Positions 1 through 8,836 of a DNA stretch of 64,000 nucleotides are shown piece by piece. The stretch is from Enterococcus sp. DIV0212c. GTDB lineage: Bacteria > Bacillota > Bacilli > Lactobacillales > Enterococcaceae. Where the stretch lies: NCBI RefSeq assembly GCF_017377505.1, contig NZ_JAFREN010000002.1, positions 74,604 to 138,603 of the forward strand, read 5' to 3'. A program made the translations under genes and the position numbers. The first letter of the stretch is position 1. The number at the start of each line of letters is the position of its first letter. Under the pieces are notes generated by a model. That model saw nothing but the letters and a program-made list of their open reading frames with translations, was not told where the DNA came from and ran no database searches.

Positions 1-75
1 CTCTTCAGATAATTCTTAACGGTCATCTATGATTTTAGAAACTTTAGTATTTACAGTTGTTCAATTTGTTGTCCC

Positions 76-546
76 TTATTCAGCTATGCTATCACTAAAA
101 AGTATTTTAATTTTTCTTACAAAACTTTGAGCCATTTTATTTGAGTATGTGATGATAATAATTGTATCACTTCCCGCAATAGTTCCAGCTATTTCTTTAT
201 AGTTTACTTCATCTATATAATTAGTAATCACATCAGCCAAACCATTTTCTGTATGAATCAAGACAATAAAACCTACGGATTCTATTTTTTTTAAGGATTC
301 TTGTATAGATTCACGTAACTTTTTCTCACTATTTTTCTGTAATTCTTGATCCACAATAGTATACTTTATTTTCCCATTTTCCTGATAAGTTTTTACAATA
401 GATAATTCTCTAGCATCTCTAGAAATTGTTGATTGCGTGGCTTTTACTCCATTTTTCCTTAGTAAATCTAATAATTCATCTTGTGTTTCAATTGTATTTT
501 GTGTGATAAGTTTCCTAATGATTTTTTGACGTTCTTCTTTATTCAT
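76..546 (-). CDS. argR: ArgR-family arginine regulator
   Basis: Predicted arginine-responsive regulator of 156 residues, the usual family length. The N-terminal winged helix carries the ArgR signature region QSTISRDARELS near residues 38-50. The C-terminal half is the oligomerisation and arginine-binding domain, with the GTIAGSDTI segment near residue 120. I chose the ATG at 546 because AGGA lies 9 nt upstream; a GTG at 552 lies too close to that SD. It follows the arcD-type gene by about 25 nt on the same strand, so it is probably the last gene of the arginine deiminase operon. By family it would bind ARG boxes such as the palindrome before arcA. Family assignment is firm; the operon role is inferred from position. 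Confidence 0.93.
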   Translation of the reverse strand: MNKEERQKIIRKLITQNTIETQDELLDLLRKNGVKATQSTISRDARELSIVKTYQENGKIKYTIVDQELQKNSEKKLRESIQESLKKIESVGFIVLIHTENGLADVITNYIDEVNYKEIAGTIAGSDTIIIITYSNKMAQSFVRKIKILFSDSIAE

Positions 547-570
547 TTTCACACGTCCTAGTTTTATAGA

Positions 571-2028
571 CTATAACATCAACATAGCGGCGATCAATAC
601 TAAAAGATTCATTACACCGATAACAATAATTGGTTTTACCATAAATTTAGTCCATGTTGAGTAATCGATTTTGGATATCTCTAAACCACCCATCACAACA
701 CCAGAAGTTGGTGTAATTAGATTTATGACACCACAACCAGCCGTGAAAATCATCACCATGACGTCTGGACTTAAACCAATGGTATGAGCAAGCCCTCCCA
801 TTACTGGAATAGAAACATACGCTAATCCAGAAGTCGAAGGAATCAAGAAAGAAAGTAACAGATATAAAATATACGCACCTATAACAAATAAAACGGGAGA
901 CAATCCTTGCAGTGCTGAAGCTGATTTATCTAATATAAATAAATCCAAATGAGTGGTTGCCATCAAAATAGATGCTCCTCTAGCGACAACAATAATCAAC
1001 ACAACAGACAAAATATCTTTTACACCATCAATAAATGTTCGAATTGTTTGTTTTTCGGATAAACCATATACAACTGCAATAATCAGACTCATCAAGAAAA
1101 ACCACATAGCAAGATCCCCAAAGTACCAATGACCAAAGCTATTACCCGTAAGAGAGGACGTCCAGCCATTGAAAATATGAACCCCAAAAGACTCCCAAGG
1201 AATCAAGGAAATGACCATAATAAGAAAACCAAAGGAAAAAATGCTCAATATAATTTTATGCTTTTTCGTAAATGGTAACTCTTTATTCTCATCTTGAGCA
1301 AAATATGTCTGCATATCTTCTTGTTCCTGCAACGATAGTAGCGTTGAACCTTTATCTGCCTTCACTTTTTTGGCATATTTCATCATATAAAAAATTGAAA
1401 AAGATGTCGTTGTAAACCATAAAATCAATCCTATGATTAAGATTACGCCTGTGTTCGGTTTGATATCAATGCTTTTTAAAGCATCCATAGCGACACCTGT
1501 TGCAAATGGATTAACGGTTGAACCAATAACCCCAGAACCTGCTCCAAGTAATACTGTTCCCACTGCAACCAATGTATCAAAACCTGCAGCAACCATTGTC
1601 GCTGTGATCAATGCGTAAAAAGGCAATGTTTCTTCTGCCATTCCGTACGTAGAGCCACCGATAGAAAATAAAACCATCAAAATGGGAATAATGATCAATT
1701 CATTCCCTTTCAATTTTCTAACAACATGTTGAATCCCAGCTTCTAAGGCACCAGTTCGGGTAACAATATTTAGAAATCCGCCTAAAACTAAGATAAATAC
1801 ACAAATCTCAATCGCATCTTTAAACCCATTAAAGGGAGACATGACCAAATCAGAAAGCTTCGCACCAACGACATGATCAACAGCTTTTGTCCCACCAGAA
1901 GGAATGGTCGGGGTAAATCTTTGTCCAGATAAAAACCAAGAAATGATTGTCAACGCAATAATGATAATAAACAAAATACTAAATGAGGATAAAGATTTTT
2001 TCTGCTTTTTCTGCTCTTTTTTTTCCAT
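571..2028 (-). CDS. arcD: YfcC/ArcD-type arginine-ornithine antiporter
   Basis: Integral membrane carrier of 485 residues with about a dozen hydrophobic segments after a basic N-terminus (MEKKEQKKQKKSLSS). It belongs to the YfcC (C4-dicarboxylate anaerobic carrier-like) family, whose members in streptococcal and enterococcal ADI clusters act as arginine:ornithine antiporters. Glycine-rich stretches such as SIGGSTYGMAEE and GAGSGVIGSTVNPFATG are typical of the family. Position between the Crp/Fnr gene and argR supports the ArcD role: it would bring in arginine and export the ornithine made by ArcA and ArcB. The family is clear; substrate is inferred from context because the same family is also annotated as dicarboxylate carriers. 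Confidence 0.82.
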   Translation of the reverse strand: MEKKEQKKQKKSLSSFSILFIIIIALTIISWFLSGQRFTPTIPSGGTKAVDHVVGAKLSDLVMSPFNGFKDAIEICVFILVLGGFLNIVTRTGALEAGIQHVVRKLKGNELIIIPILMVLFSIGGSTYGMAEETLPFYALITATMVAAGFDTLVAVGTVLLGAGSGVIGSTVNPFATGVAMDALKSIDIKPNTGVILIIGLILWFTTTSFSIFYMMKYAKKVKADKGSTLLSLQEQEDMQTYFAQDENKELPFTKKHKIILSIFSFGFLIMVISLIPWESFGVHIFNGWTSSLTGNSFGHWYFGDLAMWFFLMSLIIAVVYGLSEKQTIRTFIDGVKDILSVVLIIVVARGASILMATTHLDLFILDKSASALQGLSPVLFVIGAYILYLLLSFLIPSTSGLAYVSIPVMGGLAHTIGLSPDVMVMIFTAGCGVINLITPTSGVVMGGLEISKIDYSTWTKFMVKPIIVIGVMNLLVLIAAMLML

Positions 2029-2111
2029 TATTATTTCTGTATGAAGACCATACTTTTCCTTTCAAATTTTTTCGTTCATTTTAAAATAAGAGGGAAAAAT
2101 ACAGGGAAATG

Positions 2112-2804
2112 TTAGTCATGATCCAAAGAAAAATATGCTGGATCAAAAAAGATTAATTCTTTATGCAGATACTGGATTTTCTTTTTTTTAACTAGTTTCT
2201 TTATTACAAGGCTGGCCGTTTCTCTTGTTGTGCCGCTACTATGGGAAATATCATTCATTAGAATCGGATATGGTATAACCACCTGATTAAAATAGTTTTT
2301 TTCGCCTAAATCATGCATCAGGATCGCTAGCGTATTTTTAACACGCTGAGAGGCACTAGAGGTTACACAGCTTTCAATTTTAAGCACATGTTTTTTTAAA
2401 GTCAAAGACACTTGGTTAAAATAAAACAGCAACTGCTGATTATTCCCCTGTATCACTTTTTCAAAAACTTTCGTTGAGAGATAACACACTTCAATATCTG
2501 TCATAGCGATAGCCGAGAAATGATAGTTTTTGTCTGTAAAAAGTCCAGTTAATGGAAACACCCCGCTGTCTTTAACAAAGTTCAAATAGAACAGTGTGCC
2601 GGTTTGATCGATTTTTTCAAATTTCACAAGCCCCTTTTTTAAAATAAACATACGGTTTCTTTCATCACCAGCATCAAAAAGAACTTGTCCCTTTTTGTAT
2701 GCTCTACAATAGGAATTTTTCTGGATGACTGTCGATTCTTCTTCACTTAAATCTGAAAAATATGGACATCCTTTTAATGAGTCATTCTCTTGCAATACTG
2801 TCAT
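2112..2804 (-). CDS. Crp/Fnr-family regulator of the arc operon
   Basis: Cytosolic transcription factor of about 230 residues with an N-terminal cyclic-nucleotide-binding-like beta-roll (KGQVLFDAGDERNRMFILKKG, roughly residues 37-57) and a C-terminal winged helix whose recognition helix reads SSGTTRETASLVIKKL. This is the architecture of ArcR/Flp-type activators of arginine deiminase genes. The longest reading frame begins at a TTG (2828), but the ATG at 2804 has TTGGAG 9 nt upstream and is preferred. An FNR-type four-cysteine cluster is not evident, so oxygen sensing by an Fe-S cluster is not supported. It lies between arcC and the ArcD-type gene on the same strand. Confidence 0.85.
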   Translation of the reverse strand: MTVLQENDSLKGCPYFSDLSEEESTVIQKNSYCRAYKKGQVLFDAGDERNRMFILKKGLVKFEKIDQTGTLFYLNFVKDSGVFPLTGLFTDKNYHFSAIAMTDIEVCYLSTKVFEKVIQGNNQQLLFYFNQVSLTLKKHVLKIESCVTSSASQRVKNTLAILMHDLGEKNYFNQVVIPYPILMNDISHSSGTTRETASLVIKKLVKKKKIQYLHKELIFFDPAYFSLDHD

Positions 2805-2868
2805 TTTCTTCAACTCCAACTTAGTCAATAATTTTCTCTGCTAATGCTCTAAAGACGGTAGTGTTTCA

Positions 2869-3807
2869 TCATTCAAAGATAACTTCCGTCCCTACCTCTT
2901 GTTCACCAAAATCACTTAATTTTTCTAGTGAAGTAATAATCGCTTTATTAGCAGGTTTGGCTTTTACATATTGAATTGCTGCTTCCACTTTTGGCAGCAT
3001 GCTTCCTGGTTCAAATTGTCCTTGTTTTATATATTCTTCTAGCTCTTTTACATTGACTTGTTTCAACTGTTGTTCATTTTCTTTGCCAAAATTTATCGCA
3101 ACATTTTCAACGCCTGTCAAAATAACAAACAAATCAGCATCCGTCAATTCAGCTATTTTTTCTGAAGAGAAATCTTTATCGATGACAGCTTCAACTCCGA
3201 TTAATTTATTGCCAGTTACAGGAATACCGCCACCACCGCCGCAAATTGTAATAATATCCTGCTCGATCAATGTCTTAATCACTTGATGTTCTTGGATCGA
3301 TAGTGGTTTAGGACTAGGAACGACTTTACGCCAGCCACGTCCGGCATCTTCTTTATATAAGGTATTATTTTCGTTCATTATTGCTTGAGCTGCTTCTTTA
3401 GTCAAAAACGGACCAATCGGTTTGGTTGGATTTTCAAAAGCTGGATCATTCTCTGACACGATCACTTGTGTGACTAATGTTGCGATTTCTTTTTTGATTC
3501 CAGCATCGTTCAACTCTTTTGCCAATGCATTTTCCAACCAATAACCAATGCTGCCTTGCGTCATAGCAACACAAGTATCTAGCGGCATTGCTGGATTTTC
3601 TTTAGAATCTGCAGCTTGTTGTTGGATCAGTAAGTTTCCTACTTGAGGACCGTTTCCGTGAGAAATCACGATTTGATAGCCTTTTTGAATCAATTTAACT
3701 AACTGTTTTGCTGTATAAGTTAGTGCTTTTTGTTGAGCCTGTGAGCTTGCATCTGTCGATAAAATTGCATTTCCACCTAGCGCAATCACAACTGTCGGCT
3801 TTTTCAT
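2869..3807 (-). CDS. arcC: carbamate kinase
   Basis: Third enzyme of the arginine deiminase pathway: carbamoyl phosphate plus ADP gives ATP, carbon dioxide and ammonia. The 312-residue length is normal. Hallmarks are the N-terminal [11 protein letters not shown], the [11 protein letters not shown] segment near residue 50, and the [10 protein letters not shown] loop near residue 190 followed by [19 protein letters not shown]. It starts about 45 nt after arcB on the same strand. This is the energy-conserving step of arginine fermentation. Assignment is firm. Confidence 0.97.
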   Translation of the reverse strand: MKKPTVVIALGGNAILSTDASSQAQQKALTYTAKQLVKLIQKGYQIVISHGNGPQVGNLLIQQQAADSKENPAMPLDTCVAMTQGSIGYWLENALAKELNDAGIKKEIATLVTQVIVSENDPAFENPTKPIGPFLTKEAAQAIMNENNTLYKEDAGRGWRKVVPSPKPLSIQEHQVIKTLIEQDIITICGGGGGIPVTGNKLIGVEAVIDKDFSSEKIAELTDADLFVILTGVENVAINFGKENEQQLKQVNVKELEEYIKQGQFEPGSMLPKVEAAIQYVKAKPANKAIITSLEKLSDFGEQEVGTEVIFE

Positions 3808-3850
3808 AAAATCCCTTCTTCCTTTTTATTCATTTTAATTATTTTTTTAT

Positions 3851-4873
3851 TTAGACTTTGGGAATAAAAAGGTTACCTAAAGTTGCGGCCATGATTGCTT
3901 TGATCGAGTGCATTCTATTTTCAGCTTCTTCGAATTGACGGCCATATTTACTTCTAAAGACTTCATCCGTGATTTCCATTTCACTGATACCAAATTTTTC
4001 TTTAACCATTTGCCCATATTCAGTTGTCGCATCATGAAAAGCCGGTAAGCAATGAAGGACAATCAATTTTCCATCAGCATTACCTGTTTTTTTAACCATA
4101 TCCATATTGATTTGGTAGTCTTTTAATACTCGCACGCGTTCTTCAAATTTATCTTCTTCACCCATTGAAACCCACACATCTGTATAAAGGACATTGGCAT
4201 TTTTGACTCCTTGTTCCACGTCATCTGTAATCATGATTTTGCTGCCTGATTCTTCTGCAAATTTTTTCGCATACGCCACTACAGATTCTTCTGGAAATAG
4301 TGATTCCGGCGCACAAATTCTAACATTTACACCTAGAATCGCTCCTGTTACTAATAAACTGTTTGCCATATTATTGCGTCCATCTCCAACATAAACAAGC
4401 GTGATATCTTCAAGCGTACCAAAATTTTCTTTGATGGTCATATAATCGGCAATCATTTGAGTTGGATGCCATTCATCAGTTAGACCATTCCAAACAGGAA
4501 CACCGGAATATTTTGCCAAGTCTTCAACCACTTCTTGACTAAAACCTCTGAATTCGATTCCATCAAACATACTTCCTAATACCTTAGCTGTGTCTTCAAC
4601 GGATTCTTTTTTGCCTAGCTGAATATCATTTTTCCCAAGAAATTCAGGATGAGCACCTAAGTCGATCGAAGCAGTTGTAAAAGCCGAACGTGTCCGAGTT
4701 GATGTTTTTTCAAAAAGTAAGGCGATGTTTTTCCCTTCAAGATAATGATGAGGAATTCCTTGCTTTTTCAATTTTTTCAAATGAATAGAAAAATCGATCA
4801 AGTAATTTAATTCGTCTTTGGTAAAATCCTTTTCCGCTAATAAGCTACGTCCTTGAAATACTGAATCTGTCAT
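3851..4873 (-). CDS. arcB: ornithine carbamoyltransferase, catabolic
   Basis: Converts citrulline and phosphate to ornithine and carbamoyl phosphate in arginine catabolism. The 340-residue protein shows the carbamoyl-phosphate-binding STRTRSAF motif near residue 57 and the HCLPAFHD ornithine/citrulline loop near residue 273. The ATG at 4873 follows AGGAGG. That SD forms the end of a conserved AAATTTAGGAGG string shared with clpB and pcp. Between arcA and this gene lie about 360 nt of tandem repeats (reported separately), so arcB could be controlled separately from arcA through its leader. Catabolic rather than biosynthetic role comes from the neighbouring arcA and arcC. Confidence 0.96.
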   Translation of the reverse strand: MTDSVFQGRSLLAEKDFTKDELNYLIDFSIHLKKLKKQGIPHHYLEGKNIALLFEKTSTRTRSAFTTASIDLGAHPEFLGKNDIQLGKKESVEDTAKVLGSMFDGIEFRGFSQEVVEDLAKYSGVPVWNGLTDEWHPTQMIADYMTIKENFGTLEDITLVYVGDGRNNMANSLLVTGAILGVNVRICAPESLFPEESVVAYAKKFAEESGSKIMITDDVEQGVKNANVLYTDVWVSMGEEDKFEERVRVLKDYQINMDMVKKTGNADGKLIVLHCLPAFHDATTEYGQMVKEKFGISEMEITDEVFRSKYGRQFEEAENRMHSIKAIMAATLGNLFIPKV

Positions 4874-4893
4874 AATAATTTTCCTCCTAAATT

Positions 4894-5251
4894 TAAAAGT
4901 GTAAAAAATCGGTTAATCCTGTAGAAAATTAGGAAATTAAGTTTGAAGCGTTCTTTGCTTCACTGCTAATTTGTCTATTTTCATAAGGATTGATTTGTGC
5001 AGCTAGACAATGTTAAAAGTGTAACAGGCTCGCTCAGGCTCGACTGAAAAATAGGAAAATATGTTTGTGACGCTTTTTGTCACTGGCAGATTTTATCTTT
5101 TTTCCGAGAGACTAGCCTGTGGAACTGGATAATAAAAGTGTAACAGGCTCATTCAGGCTCGACTGAAAAATAGGAAAATATGTTTGTGACACTTTTTGTC
5201 ACAGGCAGATTTTATCTTTTTTCCGAGAGACTAGCCTGTGAAGCTAGCTAG
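4894..5251 (-). repeat. three tandem ~119-bp repeat units ahead of arcB
   Basis: Three units start at 4894, 5014 and 5133, so the period is 119-120 bp. The last two are nearly identical; the first is diverged. Each unit begins with TAAAAGTGTAA on the plus strand and has outer arms (ACAGGCT ... AGCCTGT), middle arms (CTCGACTGAAAAATAGG ... TTTTTTCCGAG) and an inner hairpin. The inner stems differ between units but still pair: GTGAC/GTCAC in two units and GAAGC/GCTTC in the first. On the minus strand the array ends directly at the arcB SD sequence, so it is transcribed as leader or intercistronic RNA. Related units precede clpB and pcp. Confidence 0.9.
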
Positions 5252-5276
5252 ATAACATACGGTATCCATGCTCTTA

Positions 5277-6500
5277 TTAGATATCTGATCGATCAAACGG
5301 CATGCTCATGCAGCGAGGACCGCCACGACCACGCACAAGTTCACTGCCTGGAATATAATTTAATTTAACACCAGCTTCTTCTAATTTTTGATTTGTAATC
5401 GTATTGCGGTCATAAACAACGACCTCACCTGGTGCAATCGCCAATGTATTAGACCCGTCATTCCATTGTTCTCGTGCTGCTGCTGTTGGATTTCCGCCAC
5501 CGCAACGAATCAAAGCAACGTGCTCTAATTCTAGATATTTACATAAAATATGCTCCAAAGTATCTGTTTCCTGTGAAATCTGTAAACCATCTGTTCCTTG
5601 AGAAATCGAATAGATCGTTAAGTTTCCTTCAATTTCTGGATGAATCGTGAATTTGTCATAGTCTACCATTGTAAATACAGTATCAAGATGCATGAATTTA
5701 CGTTGTTCCCCAATATCAAATGCTAAAACTCTTTCAAATCCTAACTCCTTCTCAAAAATATTTCGTGCTAATTTTTCGATTGAAGCAACATCTGTCCTTT
5801 GAGAGATTCCCACAGCAATCAATTTTTTTGAAAGAATCAACTCATCTCCGCCTTCGATCCGAGTATTTTCATCCCGGCTGTAAACCATTGGTACCTGTGA
5901 ATTTTTGAACATTGGATGATGAGCAAAAATGTATTTCCCGTACAACGTTTCACGCCGTCTCGTCACAGAGTACATTCGATTCAACGAAACACCATGTCCA
6001 ATCGTCGCAAATGGATCGCGGGTAAAATACAAGTTAGGCATTGGATCGATAATGAATGGATAATGGGAATCAGCAAGATCTGATAAGCTTGTTCGTTCTA
6101 ATGACGACAGTTCTGACTTTTGAATCCCCGCCATAGTCTTATCGATCAATTCTCTGCCATCAGAAATGGCCATCAGCCGTTCTTGTATAAATTGCTTGGT
6201 TCGCTCTTCTTTGATATCGGCTTCATTTAGATACTCTGTTACAAAATGCTCTTTGATGGTTGTGTCAGTTAACGACTCTGCTGCTAAATCTTCTAAATAA
6301 AGAACATTCACTCCTTTTAACCTCAGTGTTTCTGCAAAAAAGTCATGTTCTTTTTGCGCTTGTTCCAGAAATGGAATATCATCAAAAAGAAGTGATTCCA
6401 GGTAATCGGGCATTAAATTCTCTAATTCCTTTCCTGGTCTGTGTAGCATTACGGTGTTCAGTTTTCCAATTTCAGAAAAAACGTTAATTGGATTCTTCAT
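5277..6500 (-). CDS. arcA: arginine deiminase
   Basis: Hydrolyses arginine to citrulline and ammonia, first step of the ADI pathway, giving ATP and acid tolerance. The 407-residue protein has the [10 protein letters not shown] segment near residue 160, the EGGDELILS substrate loop near residue 218, the [10 protein letters not shown] histidine motif near residue 272, and the C-terminal [10 protein letters not shown] with the catalytic cysteine. I place the start at the ATG at 6500, 8 nt after AAGGAGG; the TTG just before it is inside the spacer. It is the first gene of the operon, with a regulatory region of about 480 nt upstream. Confidence 0.97.
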   Translation of the reverse strand: MKNPINVFSEIGKLNTVMLHRPGKELENLMPDYLESLLFDDIPFLEQAQKEHDFFAETLRLKGVNVLYLEDLAAESLTDTTIKEHFVTEYLNEADIKEERTKQFIQERLMAISDGRELIDKTMAGIQKSELSSLERTSLSDLADSHYPFIIDPMPNLYFTRDPFATIGHGVSLNRMYSVTRRRETLYGKYIFAHHPMFKNSQVPMVYSRDENTRIEGGDELILSKKLIAVGISQRTDVASIEKLARNIFEKELGFERVLAFDIGEQRKFMHLDTVFTMVDYDKFTIHPEIEGNLTIYSISQGTDGLQISQETDTLEHILCKYLELEHVALIRCGGGNPTAAAREQWNDGSNTLAIAPGEVVVYDRNTITNQKLEEAGVKLNYIPGSELVRGRGGPRCMSMPFDRSDI

Positions 6501-6542
6501 CAAAATACCTCCTTCTTTTGGTTCGTACTTAGAATAACAAAA

Positions 6543-6556
6543 TGATAGCGTTCTCT
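6543..6556 (-). promoter_or_regulatory. candidate CcpA cre site before arcA
   Basis: The minus strand reads AGAGAACGCTATCA, matching 13 of 14 positions of the Gram-positive cre consensus TGWNANCGNTNWCA. It lies about 45 nt upstream of the arcA start codon and downstream of the likely -10 region, a usual position for CcpA repression. Carbon catabolite repression of ADI operons is known in lactic acid bacteria. The match is seen; binding is inferred. Confidence 0.6.
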
Positions 6557-6569
6557 TCTTAGTGTTTTT

Positions 6570-6628
6570 CGACTTTAAAATACAAAGATGACCACATTAT
6601 GCAAAAATGTTGTATATTTTTTCATACA
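6570..6628 (-). promoter_or_regulatory. arcA promoter region with ArgR-like palindrome
   Basis: On the minus strand TGTATGAAAAAATATACA (complement of 6611-6628) is an interrupted palindrome that resembles Gram-positive ARG boxes. Just downstream are a possible -35 TTTGCA and -10 TATTTT separated by 17 nt. This would place ArgR or a similar arginine sensor immediately upstream of the arcA promoter. The operator and promoter calls are by eye only. Confidence 0.4.
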
Positions 6629-6817
6629 CCAAAATAAACTGATAAAAATGAGCTTAGGGAATTTATACTTATCCTTTTTTTTAAAGAATATACACACTTT
6701 TTTATTTAAAAATATTTACTAGGTGTCACTATTTGCAGTAACGGATAATTGATTGACTATTTTTTGAATGGATAGAGCATGATTTGATTTTCTCATCTTA
6801 AGTAAAATTATCACACT

Positions 6818-6869
6818 AAAACGCAGTTATTCTATTTTAGCCTTACGTAAAAATAGAATAACTGCGTTT
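6818..6869. terminator. strong hairpin between arc operon and island
   Basis: An inverted repeat with arms AAACGCAGTTATTCTATTTT and AAAATAGAATAACTGCGTTT around a short loop, about 20 pairs. A-tract and T-tract sides make it usable on both strands. It separates the arcA control region from the end of the accessory island. The rest of 6629-6985 is AT-rich and holds no gene I can support; an AGAGCTTG/CAAGCTCT inverted repeat at about 6915-6955 may belong to the 3' end of the phosphatase transcript. Confidence 0.65.
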
Positions 6870-6985
6870 GATTTATGTATTTTTTGCTTCATCCGTGTTC
6901 ACTTTCAACTAACAAATAGAGCTTGAGAGGCAATCTTTGCGCTTATCCCAAGCTCTTACTGCGTTTGCAAAGCCCTTTGCTAATT

Positions 6986-8395
6986 TCAATTTTTTAAATT
7001 GATTTCGTAAATGAACTCTTTATTTCGCCAAGCATTATTTTGTACTTTATAAATTTTCAAACTTTGGTCATTATATTCTGTAATTAAGAAACTTTTCTGT
7101 GTCGCTCCTCCAGATAAAAATACTGGGACATTTCCAAAATAGTCCGGCGAAGAATATTTCCCTACTTTATTATGATAATGACCTGCAAAAACAGCTTTCA
7201 CATTATATTTTTCAATTAGCTGAATAAATTGTGCGCTTGGACCACCCTTCCAATCATCTGGTTTATGGACCCCTATCAACACTTTCATTCCGTTATTTTT
7301 CGCATAACCCAAGGCATCTTCGATAAAACCAAAATTAGGTTTTACACCCACGTTCAAAGGACCTGACCAAGATGTCGCTTGATAATCCATTGTTGGATAG
7401 TTATTCAATTGTAAAAGTAACACGTTGCCTGGTAATTGAACCGTATAAGCATAACTTCTAATACCACCGGCATCAGCTGATAAGACGTTATTTGTACTAA
7501 TATGATAGGTTAATCTTTCTAAAGAGAGATCAAAACAGCCATCTTCAAAACATTTACCTTGATTGTTTTCGATATCATGATTTCCTAAACCAAAATAATA
7601 CTTTTTATTTAAGATTGGCATTAACTCATTTTCCATTTTATCCCATTGCCAACTATGACCAAAAGCGGTAATATCGCCATTAATAACTACTTTAGCACTG
7701 CTTTTCGTAGCATTATAGGCATTGACACTTGTATATTGTTCCCGAATTAAAGCGGCAGAATTTGCTTCAGCATCAGGATCACTCTCACCTCGGTCCATTT
7801 TATCAGTCCATGGGTATTGAGGATCTGAGGTGAAAACGATGGCATGATTTTCTGATGTTGGCGGTGTTAAATCGTTAGAAAGTTTAAATGCACTAGCGCC
7901 TCCGAAAGACAAACCAACACCATCAGCGGTCACTGCCAAACCTGGTTTTGGATAGTGGGAATTACGAATACTATAGGTACCATCCGAATTTGCTTCTATC
8001 AGCCACTTACTCGTGGTTTGATTCTTCGTTGAAATCTGGCCAAATGATAATTTCCCTTTATCATTTGGATTCCAAATATCTTTTTCCCAGAATAGGTAGT
8101 GGTTTGTGTCTTCATATGCCGGTTTCAATTGGTAATCATTACCCGTCCACATCTTGTCTGGATGCCATATCTGAGACTTATCTCCTGACCATTTTCCAAA
8201 CGACATTTTGCCATCTGCATATTGCAAAACTTCACCCGACCCATCATTTTTTTCAATTTTAATGTTTGTGTTTAAATCAACACTATATTCTGCTGCGCTT
8301 ACGTTAGTAGGTAAAAATAGCAAGAATAAAGAAACAATTGAAGCAACAAACAATAATGTGTCACGCAAAAAAACTTTTCGATTACAAAAATTCAT
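6986..8395 (-). CDS. secreted metallophosphatase with lectin-like N-domain
   Basis: Predicted exported calcineurin-like phosphoesterase of about 469 residues. The start at 8395 (MNFCNRK) puts a basic region, a hydrophobic stretch and a SAA-type cleavage site at the N-terminus; the longer frame from 8482 would run through a terminator hairpin. Residues about 36-170 are Trp-rich, with repeated segments around MSFGKW, LSFGQI and LSFGGA, suggestive of a beta-trefoil or lectin-like fold. The catalytic domain has TSDPQ, INGDIT, GLGNHD and FAGHYH, which are the metal-binding motifs. It follows the lanthipeptide genes on the same strand, after a hairpin. Substrate is unknown; a carbohydrate-targeted phosphodiesterase or effector is possible. 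Confidence 0.8.
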   Translation of the reverse strand: MNFCNRKVFLRDTLLFVASIVSLFLLFLPTNVSAAEYSVDLNTNIKIEKNDGSGEVLQYADGKMSFGKWSGDKSQIWHPDKMWTGNDYQLKPAYEDTNHYLFWEKDIWNPNDKGKLSFGQISTKNQTTSKWLIEANSDGTYSIRNSHYPKPGLAVTADGVGLSFGGASAFKLSNDLTPPTSENHAIVFTSDPQYPWTDKMDRGESDPDAEANSAALIREQYTSVNAYNATKSSAKVVINGDITAFGHSWQWDKMENELMPILNKKYYFGLGNHDIENNQGKCFEDGCFDLSLERLTYHISTNNVLSADAGGIRSYAYTVQLPGNVLLLQLNNYPTMDYQATSWSGPLNVGVKPNFGFIEDALGYAKNNGMKVLIGVHKPDDWKGGPSAQFIQLIEKYNVKAVFAGHYHNKVGKYSSPDYFGNVPVFLSGGATQKSFLITEYNDQSLKIYKVQNNAWRNKEFIYEINLKN

Positions 8396-8436
8396 TGTTC
8401 TTAACCCCCTTTTTAGGTTTAATTTTATTTTAAAAA

Positions 8437-8478
8437 TGGAGGTTGGAATCATTTTATCGTATATGACACCAACCTCCA
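8437..8478 (-). terminator. GGAGGTTGG hairpin after precursor genes
   Basis: Arms TGGAGGTTGG and CCAACCTCCA flank a 22-nt loop, and on the minus strand the hairpin is followed by ATTTTTAAAA. It ends or attenuates transcription between the lanthipeptide precursor genes and the phosphatase. Its arms match the recurrent GAGGTTGG hairpins at 31870 and 54574, although its loop differs. Confidence 0.65.
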
Positions 8479-8517
8479 GCAATTAAAATAAAGTGAGAAT
8501 ACTTTCTAATTTAAAGT

Positions 8518-8619
8518 CTAACAAGTACATGTTAAGCAACTAAGTTTACTTTCGAAAAAGTCCGGTTCATACGCTAATTGTGCTGTTGTACTTTGTAAAG
8601 CAAGAATTTCTTTAGCCAT
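8518..8619 (-). CDS. class III lanthipeptide precursor A1 (33 aa)
   Basis: A small gene found by translating between annotated frames. The ATG follows AAAGGAGG with good spacing. The 33-residue peptide starts MAKEILALQ, matching the hydrophobic-L-x-LQ leader motif recognised by class III LanKC enzymes, has an acidic middle, and ends SKLSCLTCTC. In the tail Ser24-x2-Ser27-x3-Cys31 (or x5-Cys33) has the spacing that gives labionin in class III products, with an extra Thr30 and Cys28. The second precursor, 40 nt upstream, is clearly homologous. Cleavage site and ring pattern cannot be read from sequence. Confidence 0.85.
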   Translation of the reverse strand: MAKEILALQSTTAQLAYEPDFFESKLSCLTCTC

Positions 8620-8659
8620 AGAAATACACCTCCTTTCGGGTAAAGTTAAAATTTTCGTT

Positions 8660-8764
8660 TTAGCAAACACAAGTTAAACAACTTATACCACTCGCAAAAA
8701 CTTCATCTTCCCATGTTGCAACTTCTGTTGTTGCCTCTTGTAATGCAAGAATTTCTTTAGCCAT
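8660..8764 (-). CDS. class III lanthipeptide precursor A2 (34 aa)
   Basis: Paralogue of the neighbouring precursor, 34 residues, with ATG after AAAGGAG. It has the same first nine residues MAKEILALQ and the tail ASGISCLTCVC. Ser25-x2-Ser28-x3-Cys32 keeps the labionin spacing, and Cys29, Thr31 and Cys34 are conserved with A1. The middle segment differs (acidic and Trp-containing), so conservation is concentrated in the leader motif and the cysteine tail, as expected for a modified peptide pair. It lies 72 nt downstream of the lanKC stop codon on the same strand. Confidence 0.86.
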   Translation of the reverse strand: MAKEILALQEATTEVATWEDEVFASGISCLTCVC

Positions 8765-8836
8765 TGAGATCCGCTCCTTTCAAGTTTTTATTTAGATTTT
8801 TGGGTTGGGAGATATCTATAAACCCATGAAGATTAG

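Noticed and set aside
1..75. Possible gene end before argR
   Set aside because: Too short, with stops in most frames; nothing to support.
4894..5251. CRISPR array
   Set aside because: Units are contiguous ~119-bp tandem repeats without unique spacers and there are no cas genes.
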